In this document: one piece after another, positions 46,891-52,713 of the stretch | Numbering within the stretch: the first letter of the stretch is position 1 | Layout of the letters: each line of letters opens with the position of its first letter | Origin: a virus | DNA length: 64,000 nt | Reading direction: 5' to 3' (one strand) | Virus record (IMG/VR): IMGVR_UViG_3300032738_000111 | Location: 1-64,000 of that record | Program-made: the position numbers and the translations under genes | Notes under the pieces: model-generated | What the model was told of the DNA's origin: nothing | What the model saw: only the letters and a program-made list of their open reading frames with translations | The model's database searches: none

Positions 46891-46971
46891 CTATCTCCCG
46901 AACCATCTGCGCCAAAGTACCGGCCCTAGCACGAACGCCATGAGACCTGCAATCAGGCCGAGTGTGTTCAT
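46891..46971 (-). CDS. Possible 26-residue membrane peptide
   Basis: ATG 46969-46971 in an ATGA overlap with the upstream stop: NTLGLIAGLMAFVLGPVLW then RRWFGR. One short TM helix with a basic end. Weak ribosome-binding site. The overlap and composition are the only support. Confidence 0.4.
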   Translation of the reverse strand: MNTLGLIAGLMAFVLGPVLWRRWFGR

Positions 46972-47147
46972 ACCCGTTCGCCCTTTCCCGTAGTGTCATT
47001 GACGCGGCTCACACACTGGCCGGGGTAAGTCACCTTAGCCATCAGGCCGTACCTCTCAGCAAACCACACCTCGCCAGTCACGGTATTCAAGATAACTGCC
47101 TCAGTATCCGTTGTTGCTAGCTGGTATCTGCCCACTTCGTTGTCCAT
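46968..47147 (-). CDS. Small hypothetical protein
   Basis: 59 residues from ATG 47145-47147, GGGGAGACG upstream. NEVGRYQLATTDTEAVILNTVTGEVWFAERYGLMAKVTYP reads as a small beta sheet (a strand-turn-strand like those of YopX/beta-propeller blades). Longer ORF to 47360 rejected because it overlaps the 47183 gene. Function unknown. Confidence 0.55.
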   Translation of the reverse strand: MDNEVGRYQLATTDTEAVILNTVTGEVWFAERYGLMAKVTYPGQCVSRVNDTTGKGERV

Positions 47148-47182
47148 GTCCGTCTCCCCTTTGCCCGTTGTGGTTGCCCGTA

Positions 47183-47527
47183 TTAGTGTTCCCGTTCTCT
47201 CGCTCTTTCCTCGGCCCTGTCCTGCTCGCCCCAGTCCTCCGTCTCGCCCGCGCGGTGCTTCTCTTGGAGCTTCTCGGACATGCGCTGCTGGTAGGTCTCG
47301 TTGGCGCGGATGGCGGCGGCAATGTGTTGCTGGAATGCTACTGATAGTTCTAGCCGCCAATCACACACAAAGTTCTCCATTTCGAACAGTAGGTCAGAGT
47401 CGCTGATGTCAAGTTCCTCGCAGAGTTCAACCAAGTCCATCTCGGCCAGCTTCGCCTCCACGTTGTCGGTAGCGTAGTCCAAAGCCCTGTTGCCTGCGTC
47501 GTCGTGCGGGTCATTAGTGCCGGTCAT
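47183..47527 (-). CDS. Hypothetical protein, paralogue of the 40024 gene
   Basis: 114 residues from ATG 47525-47527. NDPHDDAGNRALDYATDNVEAKLAEMDLVELCEELDI and AAIRANETYQQRMSEKLQEK match the 40024 protein; the tail is highly charged (EDWGEQDRAEERAREREH). Start codon overlaps the upstream stop (ATGA). Unknown role, but two kept copies suggest use. Confidence 0.6.
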   Translation of the reverse strand: MTGTNDPHDDAGNRALDYATDNVEAKLAEMDLVELCEELDISDSDLLFEMENFVCDWRLELSVAFQQHIAAAIRANETYQQRMSEKLQEKHRAGETEDWGEQDRAEERAREREH

Positions 47528-47913
47528 TTCGAGGCCTCCCTTTTTGCTGCCGTCAACATTGCGGCCCTCGCCTCCAGCCGTTCTTTTCCGCCGCCTTCTA
47601 CATAGCGCCGGTAAGCGCGTTCGTCCTCTAATCTCTCGCCACGCTCCGCACCTTCGTTTTCCTTCTTCTTCTTCTCCGCATCCAACCGTTCTTTCCATTG
47701 CCGATACCAAGCATCTGCGCACTTGCAGGCCATGTTGAGGGACCGATACCCCTCGTTGCCGCCAAATGCGCGGACCTTATGCCCATTCTCTGATATGGCA
47801 ATCCATGCGTAGCGACCAATGCCTCGACCTGTCACGAGCAACACCGTATAGTGCTCGAAGCGTCGCCAACAAATCTCCCCGCTGTCGGTAGTAACCTCGT
47901 GCCAAGATGTCAT
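47524..47913 (-). CDS. Hypothetical protein
   Basis: 129 residues. N-terminal beta part (WHEVTTDSGEICWRRFEHYTVLLVTGRGIGRYAWIAISENGHKV), then a charged coiled coil (WKERLDAEKKKKENEGAERGERLEDERAYRRY). It overlaps both neighbours by 4 nt. Not recognised. Confidence 0.5.
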   Translation of the reverse strand: MTSWHEVTTDSGEICWRRFEHYTVLLVTGRGIGRYAWIAISENGHKVRAFGGNEGYRSLNMACKCADAWYRQWKERLDAEKKKKENEGAERGERLEDERAYRRYVEGGGKERLEARAAMLTAAKREASK

Positions 47914-48095
47914 GTTCCGCCCTCCCTAAGCGTCTCCAACAGCTTATCAGTCGCTTCCCGCAACTGCTCTGCAGCTTCCGTCGCCTCTGCTATCTTGACA
48001 ACAAGCCTCGCATCCATTTCCTCGAGGCGCTCAATGTCCTGAGCGTACTTGAGGTTGCCGAGAAACCAGTGCCGCACTCGTTGTTGCCAGGTCAT
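47910..48095 (-). CDS. Small coiled-coil protein
   Basis: 61 residues: QQRVRHWFLGNLKYAQDIERLEEMDARLVVKIAEATEAAEQLREATDKLLETLREGG, a single amphipathic coiled coil. One base separates it from the next upstream stop. Could be a small chaperone or scaffold; unknown. Confidence 0.55.
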   Translation of the reverse strand: MTWQQRVRHWFLGNLKYAQDIERLEEMDARLVVKIAEATEAAEQLREATDKLLETLREGGT

Positions 48096-48096
48096 C

Positions 48097-48378
48097 TCAT
48101 CCCTCCTCCAATCTAAGCAACTCGTCTATCCGCGCTGCCTTCTCCAGCAGGTCCGGTGCAAGCGCGTCCATCCCGTCCCGCACCTGCCGCAGGATAGTCC
48201 CGCTCACCTGCGCCCCTTGCTCCAGCGCGGTCAGTATATCTCCCGTAGTCTGCGCCGCCCTCTCTGCCTGCTGCTGCCATTCTTGCAGGTCGAGTATCAC
48301 ACGGTCGCGCAGGTTCTGCTTGTGTTGCTCGGCCTCCTGTGCGGACATGCCGATGCGTCCGATGATTGTTGGGGTCAT
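48097..48378 (-). CDS. Small coiled-coil protein
   Basis: 93 residues from ATG 48376-48378. Helical (SAQEAEQHKQNLRDRVILDLQEWQQQAERAAQTTGDILTALEQGAQV) with a second helix pair (VRDGMDALAPDLLEKAARIDELL). The N-terminus TPTIIGRIGM is strand-like. Neighbour of another coiled-coil gene; they may pair. Not recognised. Confidence 0.5.
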   Translation of the reverse strand: MTPTIIGRIGMSAQEAEQHKQNLRDRVILDLQEWQQQAERAAQTTGDILTALEQGAQVSGTILRQVRDGMDALAPDLLEKAARIDELLRLEEG

Positions 48379-48545
48379 GGCGAGGACTCCTCTTCGATTT
48401 CGTCTGCCAGCTTCCTGACGAGCCGCGCGCCCCACCCATAAGCACTGCGGGCACTTGATTCGGCTACGGGTGCACAATCCTCCGCGTCGGCAGTTAGATT
48501 CCCTTGTATCCCTCGTAGCTTCGCAACTATGTCCTTGGTAGTCAT
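48375..48545 (-). CDS. Small hypothetical protein
   Basis: 56 residues from ATG 48543-48545, GGAGGAAATACG upstream. TTKDIVAKLRGIQGNLTADAEDCAPVAESSARSAYGWGARLVRKLADEIEEES: two helices, acidic end. 4-nt overlap with the next gene. Unknown. Confidence 0.5.
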   Translation of the reverse strand: MTTKDIVAKLRGIQGNLTADAEDCAPVAESSARSAYGWGARLVRKLADEIEEESSP

Positions 48546-48573
48546 CGTATTTCCTCCCGCGCTGTCGCGCTGC

Positions 48574-48927
48574 TCAAGTGGTGGCTGCCCATACGTGTAG
48601 CAATTCACTGTCCGTCACTTCCTCCGGCGGCGGGCAGTCTACACGCCACTCGCGAATCACTATGCCGGTTGACTTGATAGTATACTCAGAGTAACGCAGG
48701 CGGCGGCGCGGCACTTGCCAACGGCGGCGCACCAGCCCGTCGTGCTCTTCGCAGCAAAGGACATACTTGCCTTTGAGGGCCTCAATGTACGCAGTCGTGT
48801 ATGTCCGGCAACCCATCAGATACCCGTAGCAGAGGCAGACTGGGTCGCCCACGCGAAGCCCTTGCGATTTGTCGGCCCGCTGGCGACTATCCTGAATTGC
48901 CTTGCGTTGCGCGTCTGTGTATGCCAT
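48574..48927 (-). CDS. Hypothetical basic protein
   Basis: 117 residues from ATG 48925-48927, GGAAGGAAAG upstream. Basic N-terminus (AYTDAQRKAIQDSRQRADKSQG) and a beta-like middle with Cys (RVGDPVCLCYGYLMGC, KGKYVLCCEEHDG, RRRWQVPRRRLRYSEY). It may bind nucleic acid. A 9-bp hairpin (48962-48986) lies in its leader. Confidence 0.5.
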   Translation of the reverse strand: MAYTDAQRKAIQDSRQRADKSQGLRVGDPVCLCYGYLMGCRTYTTAYIEALKGKYVLCCEEHDGLVRRRWQVPRRRLRYSEYTIKSTGIVIREWRVDCPPPEEVTDSELLHVWAATT

Positions 48928-48961
48928 GTGATTCTTTCCTTCCCGTTTGATACTACCGCTT

Positions 48962-48986
48962 GAGGGCAGGAACCCGGCCTGCCCTC
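48962..48986. repeat. Hairpin in gene leader (gagggcagg/cctgccctc)
   Basis: Perfect 9-bp inverted repeat with 7-nt loop, 35 nt before the 48574-48927 start. The core gagggcag/ctgccctc recurs in the leader of the next gene (49213-49234). It could end the preceding transcript, stabilise the mRNA or bind a regulator. Confidence 0.6.
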
Positions 48987-48997
48987 CCGCAGGAGTA

Positions 48998-49177
48998 TCA
49001 CCCTTTCCGTAGTCGCCGCGCCCAGTACAGGCAGGCGGCGGCTCCCAACCGTGCCGCCTTCTGGTCACGTTTCAACTGCTGTTGCCTCGCGATCTCTGTC
49101 ATTCGCGCCGCCATGTTCACACAGTCTATCACGGTGTATTTCTCCGGCAACTGCCATGTCTTCCATGCTTGTTCCAT
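48998..49177 (-). CDS. Small basic hypothetical protein
   Basis: 59 residues from ATG 49175-49177, GGAGGAAG upstream. EQAWKTWQLPEKYTVIDCVNMAARMTEIARQQQLKRDQKAARLGAAACLYWARRLRKG: helical, basic. Possibly nucleic-acid binding. Unknown family. Confidence 0.5.
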   Translation of the reverse strand: MEQAWKTWQLPEKYTVIDCVNMAARMTEIARQQQLKRDQKAARLGAAACLYWARRLRKG

Positions 49178-49212
49178 CTTAGCTTCCTCCCGTCCTGTTG
49201 ATCCGCCCGCCT

Positions 49213-49234
49213 CTGCCCTCCCGCAAGAGGGCAG
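49213..49234. repeat. Hairpin in gene leader (ctgccctc/gagggcag)
   Basis: 8-bp perfect inverted repeat, 6-nt loop ccgcaa, 36 nt before the 48998-49177 start; same core as the hairpin at 48962-48986. Confidence 0.6.
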
Positions 49235-49245
49235 GTGTAGATGGG

Positions 49246-49527
49246 TCAATGCTCTGCACCCTCCGGTATTGGCTCCAGTCCATACGTCATTCCCTCCAGC
49301 ACCTCATCCCATAGTTCGTGTATCGGTGCGTCCTCCACTGTCGCACGGGAGCGGTCTATGACATAGAACATACACCCGTTGCTGCCGAACACAAACCCGT
49401 CTGGCGCCTCCAACTCTATCTCGCTAATCCAGTTCGCGCTGTAGTCATCGCCTTGGGATATGTGCAGCACCACGTTCATTTCCTCTGCTTGCCGGAGAGC
49501 CTTCTGTTTGATGCTTTCCCTTGCCAT
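49246..49527 (-). CDS. Hypothetical acidic protein
   Basis: 93 residues, GGGAGGAAGGGC before ATG. ARESIKQKALRQAEEMNVVLHISQGDDYSANWISEIELEAPDGFVFGSNGCMFYVIDRSRA: a helix then a sheet that resembles small antirestriction-like or regulatory folds, without a match I can name. Its leader holds the 12-bp hairpin at 49558-49584. Confidence 0.5.
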   Translation of the reverse strand: MARESIKQKALRQAEEMNVVLHISQGDDYSANWISEIELEAPDGFVFGSNGCMFYVIDRSRATVEDAPIHELWDEVLEGMTYGLEPIPEGAEH

Positions 49528-49557
49528 GCCCTTCCTCCCTACTCGTTCTAACCGCCC

Positions 49558-49598
49558 GCGCAGGCCTTCCGTGAAAGCCCGCGCCGAGGGTTACTCGG
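49558..49598. repeat. Double hairpin in the leader of the 49246 gene
   Basis: Minus-strand 12-bp stem GCGCGGGCTTTC/GAAGGCCTGCGC (two G-U, loop ACG) at 49558-49584, and a 5-bp CCGAG/CTCGG hairpin at 49584-49598. Third consecutive gene leader in this region with a strong hairpin. Confidence 0.55.
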
Positions 49599-49607
49599 CG
49601 GTCAATG

Positions 49608-49829
49608 CTACACCTCCTCAAATATGGATATGACCATCTGTGGATACTTCGCGGAGGCTTGGTCGGCCACATTGACAGCGCAGGCCTCCTCAGTGAACTT
49701 CGTACCGCGCCCGGACTTGACGAGTTCCAACTTGCCATCCGAGTCCACGACCACTTCATCTGCCCCGCCGAGCGGCCACTTCGCTGCGCTTCTGTGAAGC
49801 GCCTCTATCCAAATCTTTCCCTTTGCCAT
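49608..49829 (-). CDS. Small hypothetical protein
   Basis: 73 residues; GAGAGAATGGC context. AKGKIWIEALHRSAAKWPLGGADEVVVDSDGKLELVKSGRGTKFTEEACAVNVADQA: a beta-rich small domain. No family. Between two hairpin-rich gaps. Confidence 0.5.
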   Translation of the reverse strand: MAKGKIWIEALHRSAAKWPLGGADEVVVDSDGKLELVKSGRGTKFTEEACAVNVADQASAKYPQMVISIFEEV

Positions 49830-49889
49830 GCCATTCTCTCCTTCGCCTGTCTGCCAGGCTTGATGGGTGCGGGTGGGGCGAGGGGCTGG

Positions 49890-50105
49890 TTAGCTATAGC
49901 CGCGAGCTGTCCAGAGGCCCGCTATGTAGAGCTGCAGGCAACGGGTTCGCCGGCCTGAGTTATTCGGGAACCGTGACGCCAGTGCTTGCTTGCAATCCTC
50001 TATCAGACTGTTGTAGTGCTCATCGCCGGATAGTTCGGCCAGTCTCTGCTTGAGTAGGTTTGTCTTCGTGTTTGCCATGTTATTCGCCTCCAGTGTGTTG
50101 TTCAT
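49890..50105 (-). CDS. Small helical protein, first gene after promoter
   Basis: 71 residues from MNNTLEANNM; a second ATG nine residues on has GGAGGCGAATA upstream and is the better start. LLKQRLAELSGDEHYNSLIEDCKQALASRFPNNSGRRTRCLQLYIAGLW: helical and basic. First gene after the promoter at 50115-50143, so possibly an early regulator. Confidence 0.55.
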   Translation of the reverse strand: MNNTLEANNMANTKTNLLKQRLAELSGDEHYNSLIEDCKQALASRFPNNSGRRTRCLQLYIAGLWTARGYS

Positions 50106-50114
50106 TGTGCCTGT

Positions 50115-50143
50115 ATTCTACCAAATGGTTTAGCCTAAGTCAA
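50115..50143 (-). promoter_or_regulatory. Sigma-70-like promoter TTGACT-17-TAGAAT
   Basis: Minus-strand TTGACT at 50143-50138, 17-nt spacer, TAGAAT at 50120-50115, ahead of the accessory run 50105-45478. The intergenic region 50106-50319 holds this promoter, the direct repeats at 50151-50172 and the terminator at 50252-50283. Confidence 0.7.
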
Positions 50144-50150
50144 GGGTCTA

Positions 50151-50172
50151 AGCTCAAGATTAGCTCAAGATT
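50151..50172. repeat. 11-bp direct repeats upstream of the 50115-50143 promoter
   Basis: agctcaagatt occurs twice in tandem (50151-50161, 50162-50172), 7 bp upstream of the -35. One helical turn apart, they look like an activator or repressor site. Confidence 0.6.
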
Positions 50173-50251
50173 GATGGGTGCTCGAATTGGACAAACAGTT
50201 GGCATTTCTTTACGTGTGCCCGCATTGTCTGACGGCCAGAATCCAGGCACG

Positions 50252-50283
50252 AAAAAACACCCGCCGGAAGCGTCTCCAGCGGG
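50252..50283 (-). terminator. Strong intrinsic terminator after the lysis operon
   Basis: Stem cccgccgga (50260-50268) with tccagcggg (50275-50283), one G-U, followed on the minus strand by TGTTTTTT (50259-50252). It lies 36 nt after the stop of the 50320 gene. Confidence 0.9.
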
Positions 50284-50319
50284 CGTAAGTTACTCAGTCG
50301 GCGAGGTGGAGCGGTTGTC

Positions 50320-50652
50320 TTAGAAGGTCACGTTGATGATATACAGGCGGCCCTTGATGCAATCGTATCGGAATGACCAGTACGCACAGAAGCCTCCGCC
50401 TTTCACAAGCGGCGTCAACTCACCGAGCTTGTCATACCTTCCCGATACTCCGAGGGCCAGAGAATTCTCATCGGACAGATAGAGCAGGTCAACCCAACCA
50501 GACAGGTCGCCCTTCTCAGCTACTTTGTACGAGGCCATTCCGTTGATGGGAATGGTACCCGTGCTTGTCACGATGCTGAATGACAGAGCATCTCCAGCAA
50601 ACGCGGTGCAGGTCAATGCCAGCAACGCGACTGCGATCATCAGTGGTCTCAT
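50320..50652 (-). CDS. Secreted small protein of the lysis operon
   Basis: 110 residues with a signal peptide (RPLMIAVALLALTCTAFAG; AFA cleavage site). The mature part is beta-rich (LSFSIVTSTGTIPINGMASYKVAEKGDLSGWVDLLYLSDENSLALGVSGRY) and looks like a small barrel or outer-membrane-like sheet. Last gene after the endolysin, ahead of a strong terminator. It may help lysis or alter the envelope of the infected cell; unproven. Confidence 0.65.
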   Translation of the reverse strand: MRPLMIAVALLALTCTAFAGDALSFSIVTSTGTIPINGMASYKVAEKGDLSGWVDLLYLSDENSLALGVSGRYDKLGELTPLVKGGGFCAYWSFRYDCIKGRLYIINVTF

Positions 50653-50665
50653 GTTTCACCTCCAG

Positions 50666-51373
50666 TCAGTCAGCCCAGTCAGGCCGTTCTATGTAGAGCT
50701 TCTTTTGGTCGGCGATGTGGTCACCGCCGCGTACCATCCGCAGTGCGGCCACGACCTCGCCGTTGCTATGCTCGATGAGTTTCACGAGCGTAGTCTGCTC
50801 CCCTCCGAGCCGCGTTGCAAGTTCGCTCCGTACCCAACCCATTGACACCTTGCTACCGGGGCAGGTCTTGTTCGCCACATCCCTATGGGCAAAGCAGTTC
50901 TCTGCTGGTATCTCCCATATCTTGTGAACCATTGCCAGCACGTCAAGAGAAGTCGCCATTGCGCGGGAGGTCTCCGGGTCTTCCGTGTCGAAATCGCCGA
51001 TGGTCTCTATGCCGAAGCCATAATGATTCGGCCACGCGCGGTCAAAGTTGCAGAGGTTGTAGAGCCGCCGTGACCGCTGCTTGACATCATTCCACGAGCG
51101 CGACACATGAGCATGGCACCAATTGCCTGCGCGGAGGTTGCGCCCGTTGTACACATTCCCGTCTGGCGCGGTGTAGGCATTGGCAGCGATGTCAGACCAA
51201 CCCAGGCCCAGGTGATACCGGCGGATGTTCTCAATGGTACTCAGCCCGCGATACTGACTGGCGTTCGGCGACCAAGTGTGGTGCAGGAACGTAGCCCTCG
51301 GAGCGCGGTACGTCTGCTGGCCCTTCAGGTATAGCTCGAAGTCCTCAAGCGTGTGCGCCCGGATAGTGACCAT
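50666..51373 (-). CDS. Endolysin: N-acetylmuramoyl-L-alanine amidase (Amidase_2/PGRP)
   Basis: 235 residues. Zinc amidase fold: RATFLHHTWSPNASQYRGLSTIENIRRYHLGLGWSDIAANAYTAPDGNVYNGR, HAHVS, HYGFGIETIGDF and CFAHRDVANKTCPGSKV with the second His and Cys ligand. The C-terminal ~50 residues (LVKLIEHSNGEVVAALRMVRGG) form a separate small domain, perhaps for wall binding. No signal peptide, so it depends on the holin-like gene 3 bp upstream. Confidence 0.88.
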   Translation of the reverse strand: MVTIRAHTLEDFELYLKGQQTYRAPRATFLHHTWSPNASQYRGLSTIENIRRYHLGLGWSDIAANAYTAPDGNVYNGRNLRAGNWCHAHVSRSWNDVKQRSRRLYNLCNFDRAWPNHYGFGIETIGDFDTEDPETSRAMATSLDVLAMVHKIWEIPAENCFAHRDVANKTCPGSKVSMGWVRSELATRLGGEQTTLVKLIEHSNGEVVAALRMVRGGDHIADQKKLYIERPDWAD

Positions 51374-51376
51374 TGG

Positions 51377-51706
51377 CTAGGCCCCTTCGCCTTGGTCGCC
51401 GTCATCCCACTCAGTAATCATCTTGATATGCTCTGCTGCCTTGCGTGGTGCCCGCACTACATCGCGGACAATCTTGGGGGCGTACACTGCGACCATGGCG
51501 ATTGCCGCGACGGCTACCCACTCCGGCAGGATACCCAACACGCCACAGCTAGTTGCAGTCACTGTAAGCAAGCCCGCGATAGTCGCAGCCCACTCACCCG
51601 CAAGCGCAGGCACAACATGCTTGAACAAGTCAACCAGTGCCGCGCTCGCCGGTGCGAATATGGCGATGAGAATCGCGGCCTCCTGTGCTATCGTTGCGTA
51701 GTCCAT
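51377..51706 (-). CDS. Holin-like membrane protein
   Basis: 109 residues. Two to three TM segments: EAAILIAIFAPASAALVDLF, GEWAATIAGLLTVTATSCGVLGIL and WVAVAAIAMVAVYAPKIV, with a charged cytoplasmic tail (RAPRKAAEHIKMITEWDDGDQGEG). Size, topology and place before the endolysin fit a holin. Confidence 0.75.
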   Translation of the reverse strand: MDYATIAQEAAILIAIFAPASAALVDLFKHVVPALAGEWAATIAGLLTVTATSCGVLGILPEWVAVAAIAMVAVYAPKIVRDVVRAPRKAAEHIKMITEWDDGDQGEGA

Positions 51707-51981
51707 TATTGGTCCCTCCTTGTATTTGATTCGATGCGCCTCAGACTGCGCCGTATCTCGTCGAACTGCGCGTCTATTTCGCCCCTCGACATGAAGGCTT
51801 CGTCAAGGACAGTCTTGCTCCAGTGGATATTGTTATCGGCTACATGGCTTGTGAGTATCTGGCCTTGTGCGGCGGCGTAGGACACCCAACCGACTAGCGC
51901 GGTCGCGAGTAGTATCGCAACGCCGAGTGTCACCGTGTACCGCTTGCTGATATTGTAACCACCGTTGCCATCGCGCCTCAT
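51706..51981 (-). CDS. One-TM lysis-region protein
   Basis: 91 residues from ATG 51979-51981, AGGGAGAATCGAGC upstream; GTG at 52017 is an alternative. A TM segment (YTVTLGVAILLATALVGWVSYAA) is followed by a soluble helical tail (SRGEIDAQFDEIRRSLRRIESNTRRDQ). Could be an i-spanin, antiholin or holin partner. One-base overlap with the holin gene. Confidence 0.55.
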   Translation of the reverse strand: MRRDGNGGYNISKRYTVTLGVAILLATALVGWVSYAAAQGQILTSHVADNNIHWSKTVLDEAFMSRGEIDAQFDEIRRSLRRIESNTRRDQ

Positions 51982-52085
51982 GCTCGATTCTCCCTGTGCG
52001 ATTCTGCGTTTCTTCACTTAGTGGTAAACCCCGGCGCAGTCACCGACGGAGGGCAGGCCGTCGGCGACATGCGCTAGGGGCAAAA

Positions 52086-52107
52086 GGCGGGGAGGGGCAT
52101 CCCCGCC
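52086..52107 (-). terminator. Intrinsic terminator between tail and lysis genes
   Basis: ggcgggga (52086-52093) pairs with tccccgcc (52100-52107), 6-nt loop, with TTTT following on the minus strand. It lies 18 nt after the stop of the 52126 gene. Confidence 0.8.
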
Positions 52108-52125
52108 CAAACTGCGGTGAATGCC

Positions 52126-52713
52126 TCAGTCGAACACATTGATGTCATAGGTGCAACCGTCGCGCTCCACATCGCCCGCCGCTGTGGTATAGGTCACAAG
52201 TATCTTTACCCGCTTCACACCTGGCCGCGTTGTAACCCCGCTGGCCGCAGTGATACCATAGCTGGCAACGCCACTGCTGATAGCCATAGCCACTGGCCCG
52301 ACGATTGCGTAGCCGGGCAACCGGAATGTATCACCGGCTGCGGGCGTCACTGGCAACGGAATCCCCGTAGTCGCAAGGGTGAAGGTTCCGTCGCTGACAA
52401 AGCTAGTGACCATCCACGCCCCGTCCTTGAGCGCAGTACCGGAAGTGAACTGAAGCATCATGTACTTCCAGAGGTCATTAGCCTGGTCGAAATCGCTATC
52501 AACTACCGTCGTGCTCGTGGCGCTATCAACGGTGCCAGTGACTTCCTCGTCAGCGTCATATATCCAAATCTCAGCGGAGGTTATATTGAGCTTCGCTTCA
52601 CCCGCCAGTGATAGGTCGGTACTACTGCGTATCCTCTGCATCAGTTGCAGGCGGATAGTCTTGTCGCCATTGACGGGTATGTGGAGCGCGAACTTTGAGC
52701 CTTGGTCGGCCAT
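52126..52713 (-). CDS. Putative virion protein
   Basis: 195 residues, beta-rich: FALHIPVNGDKTIRLQLMQRIRSSTDLSLAGEAKLNITSAEIWIYDADEEVTGTVDSA, GYAIVGPVAMAISSGVASYGITAA, VKILVTYTTAAGDVERDGCTYDINVF. It looks like an Ig-like or fibre-associated protein. Last tail gene before the terminator at 52086-52107; one-base overlap with the repeat protein upstream. Confidence 0.55.
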   Translation of the reverse strand: MADQGSKFALHIPVNGDKTIRLQLMQRIRSSTDLSLAGEAKLNITSAEIWIYDADEEVTGTVDSATSTTVVDSDFDQANDLWKYMMLQFTSGTALKDGAWMVTSFVSDGTFTLATTGIPLPVTPAAGDTFRLPGYAIVGPVAMAISSGVASYGITAASGVTTRPGVKRVKILVTYTTAAGDVERDGCTYDINVFD

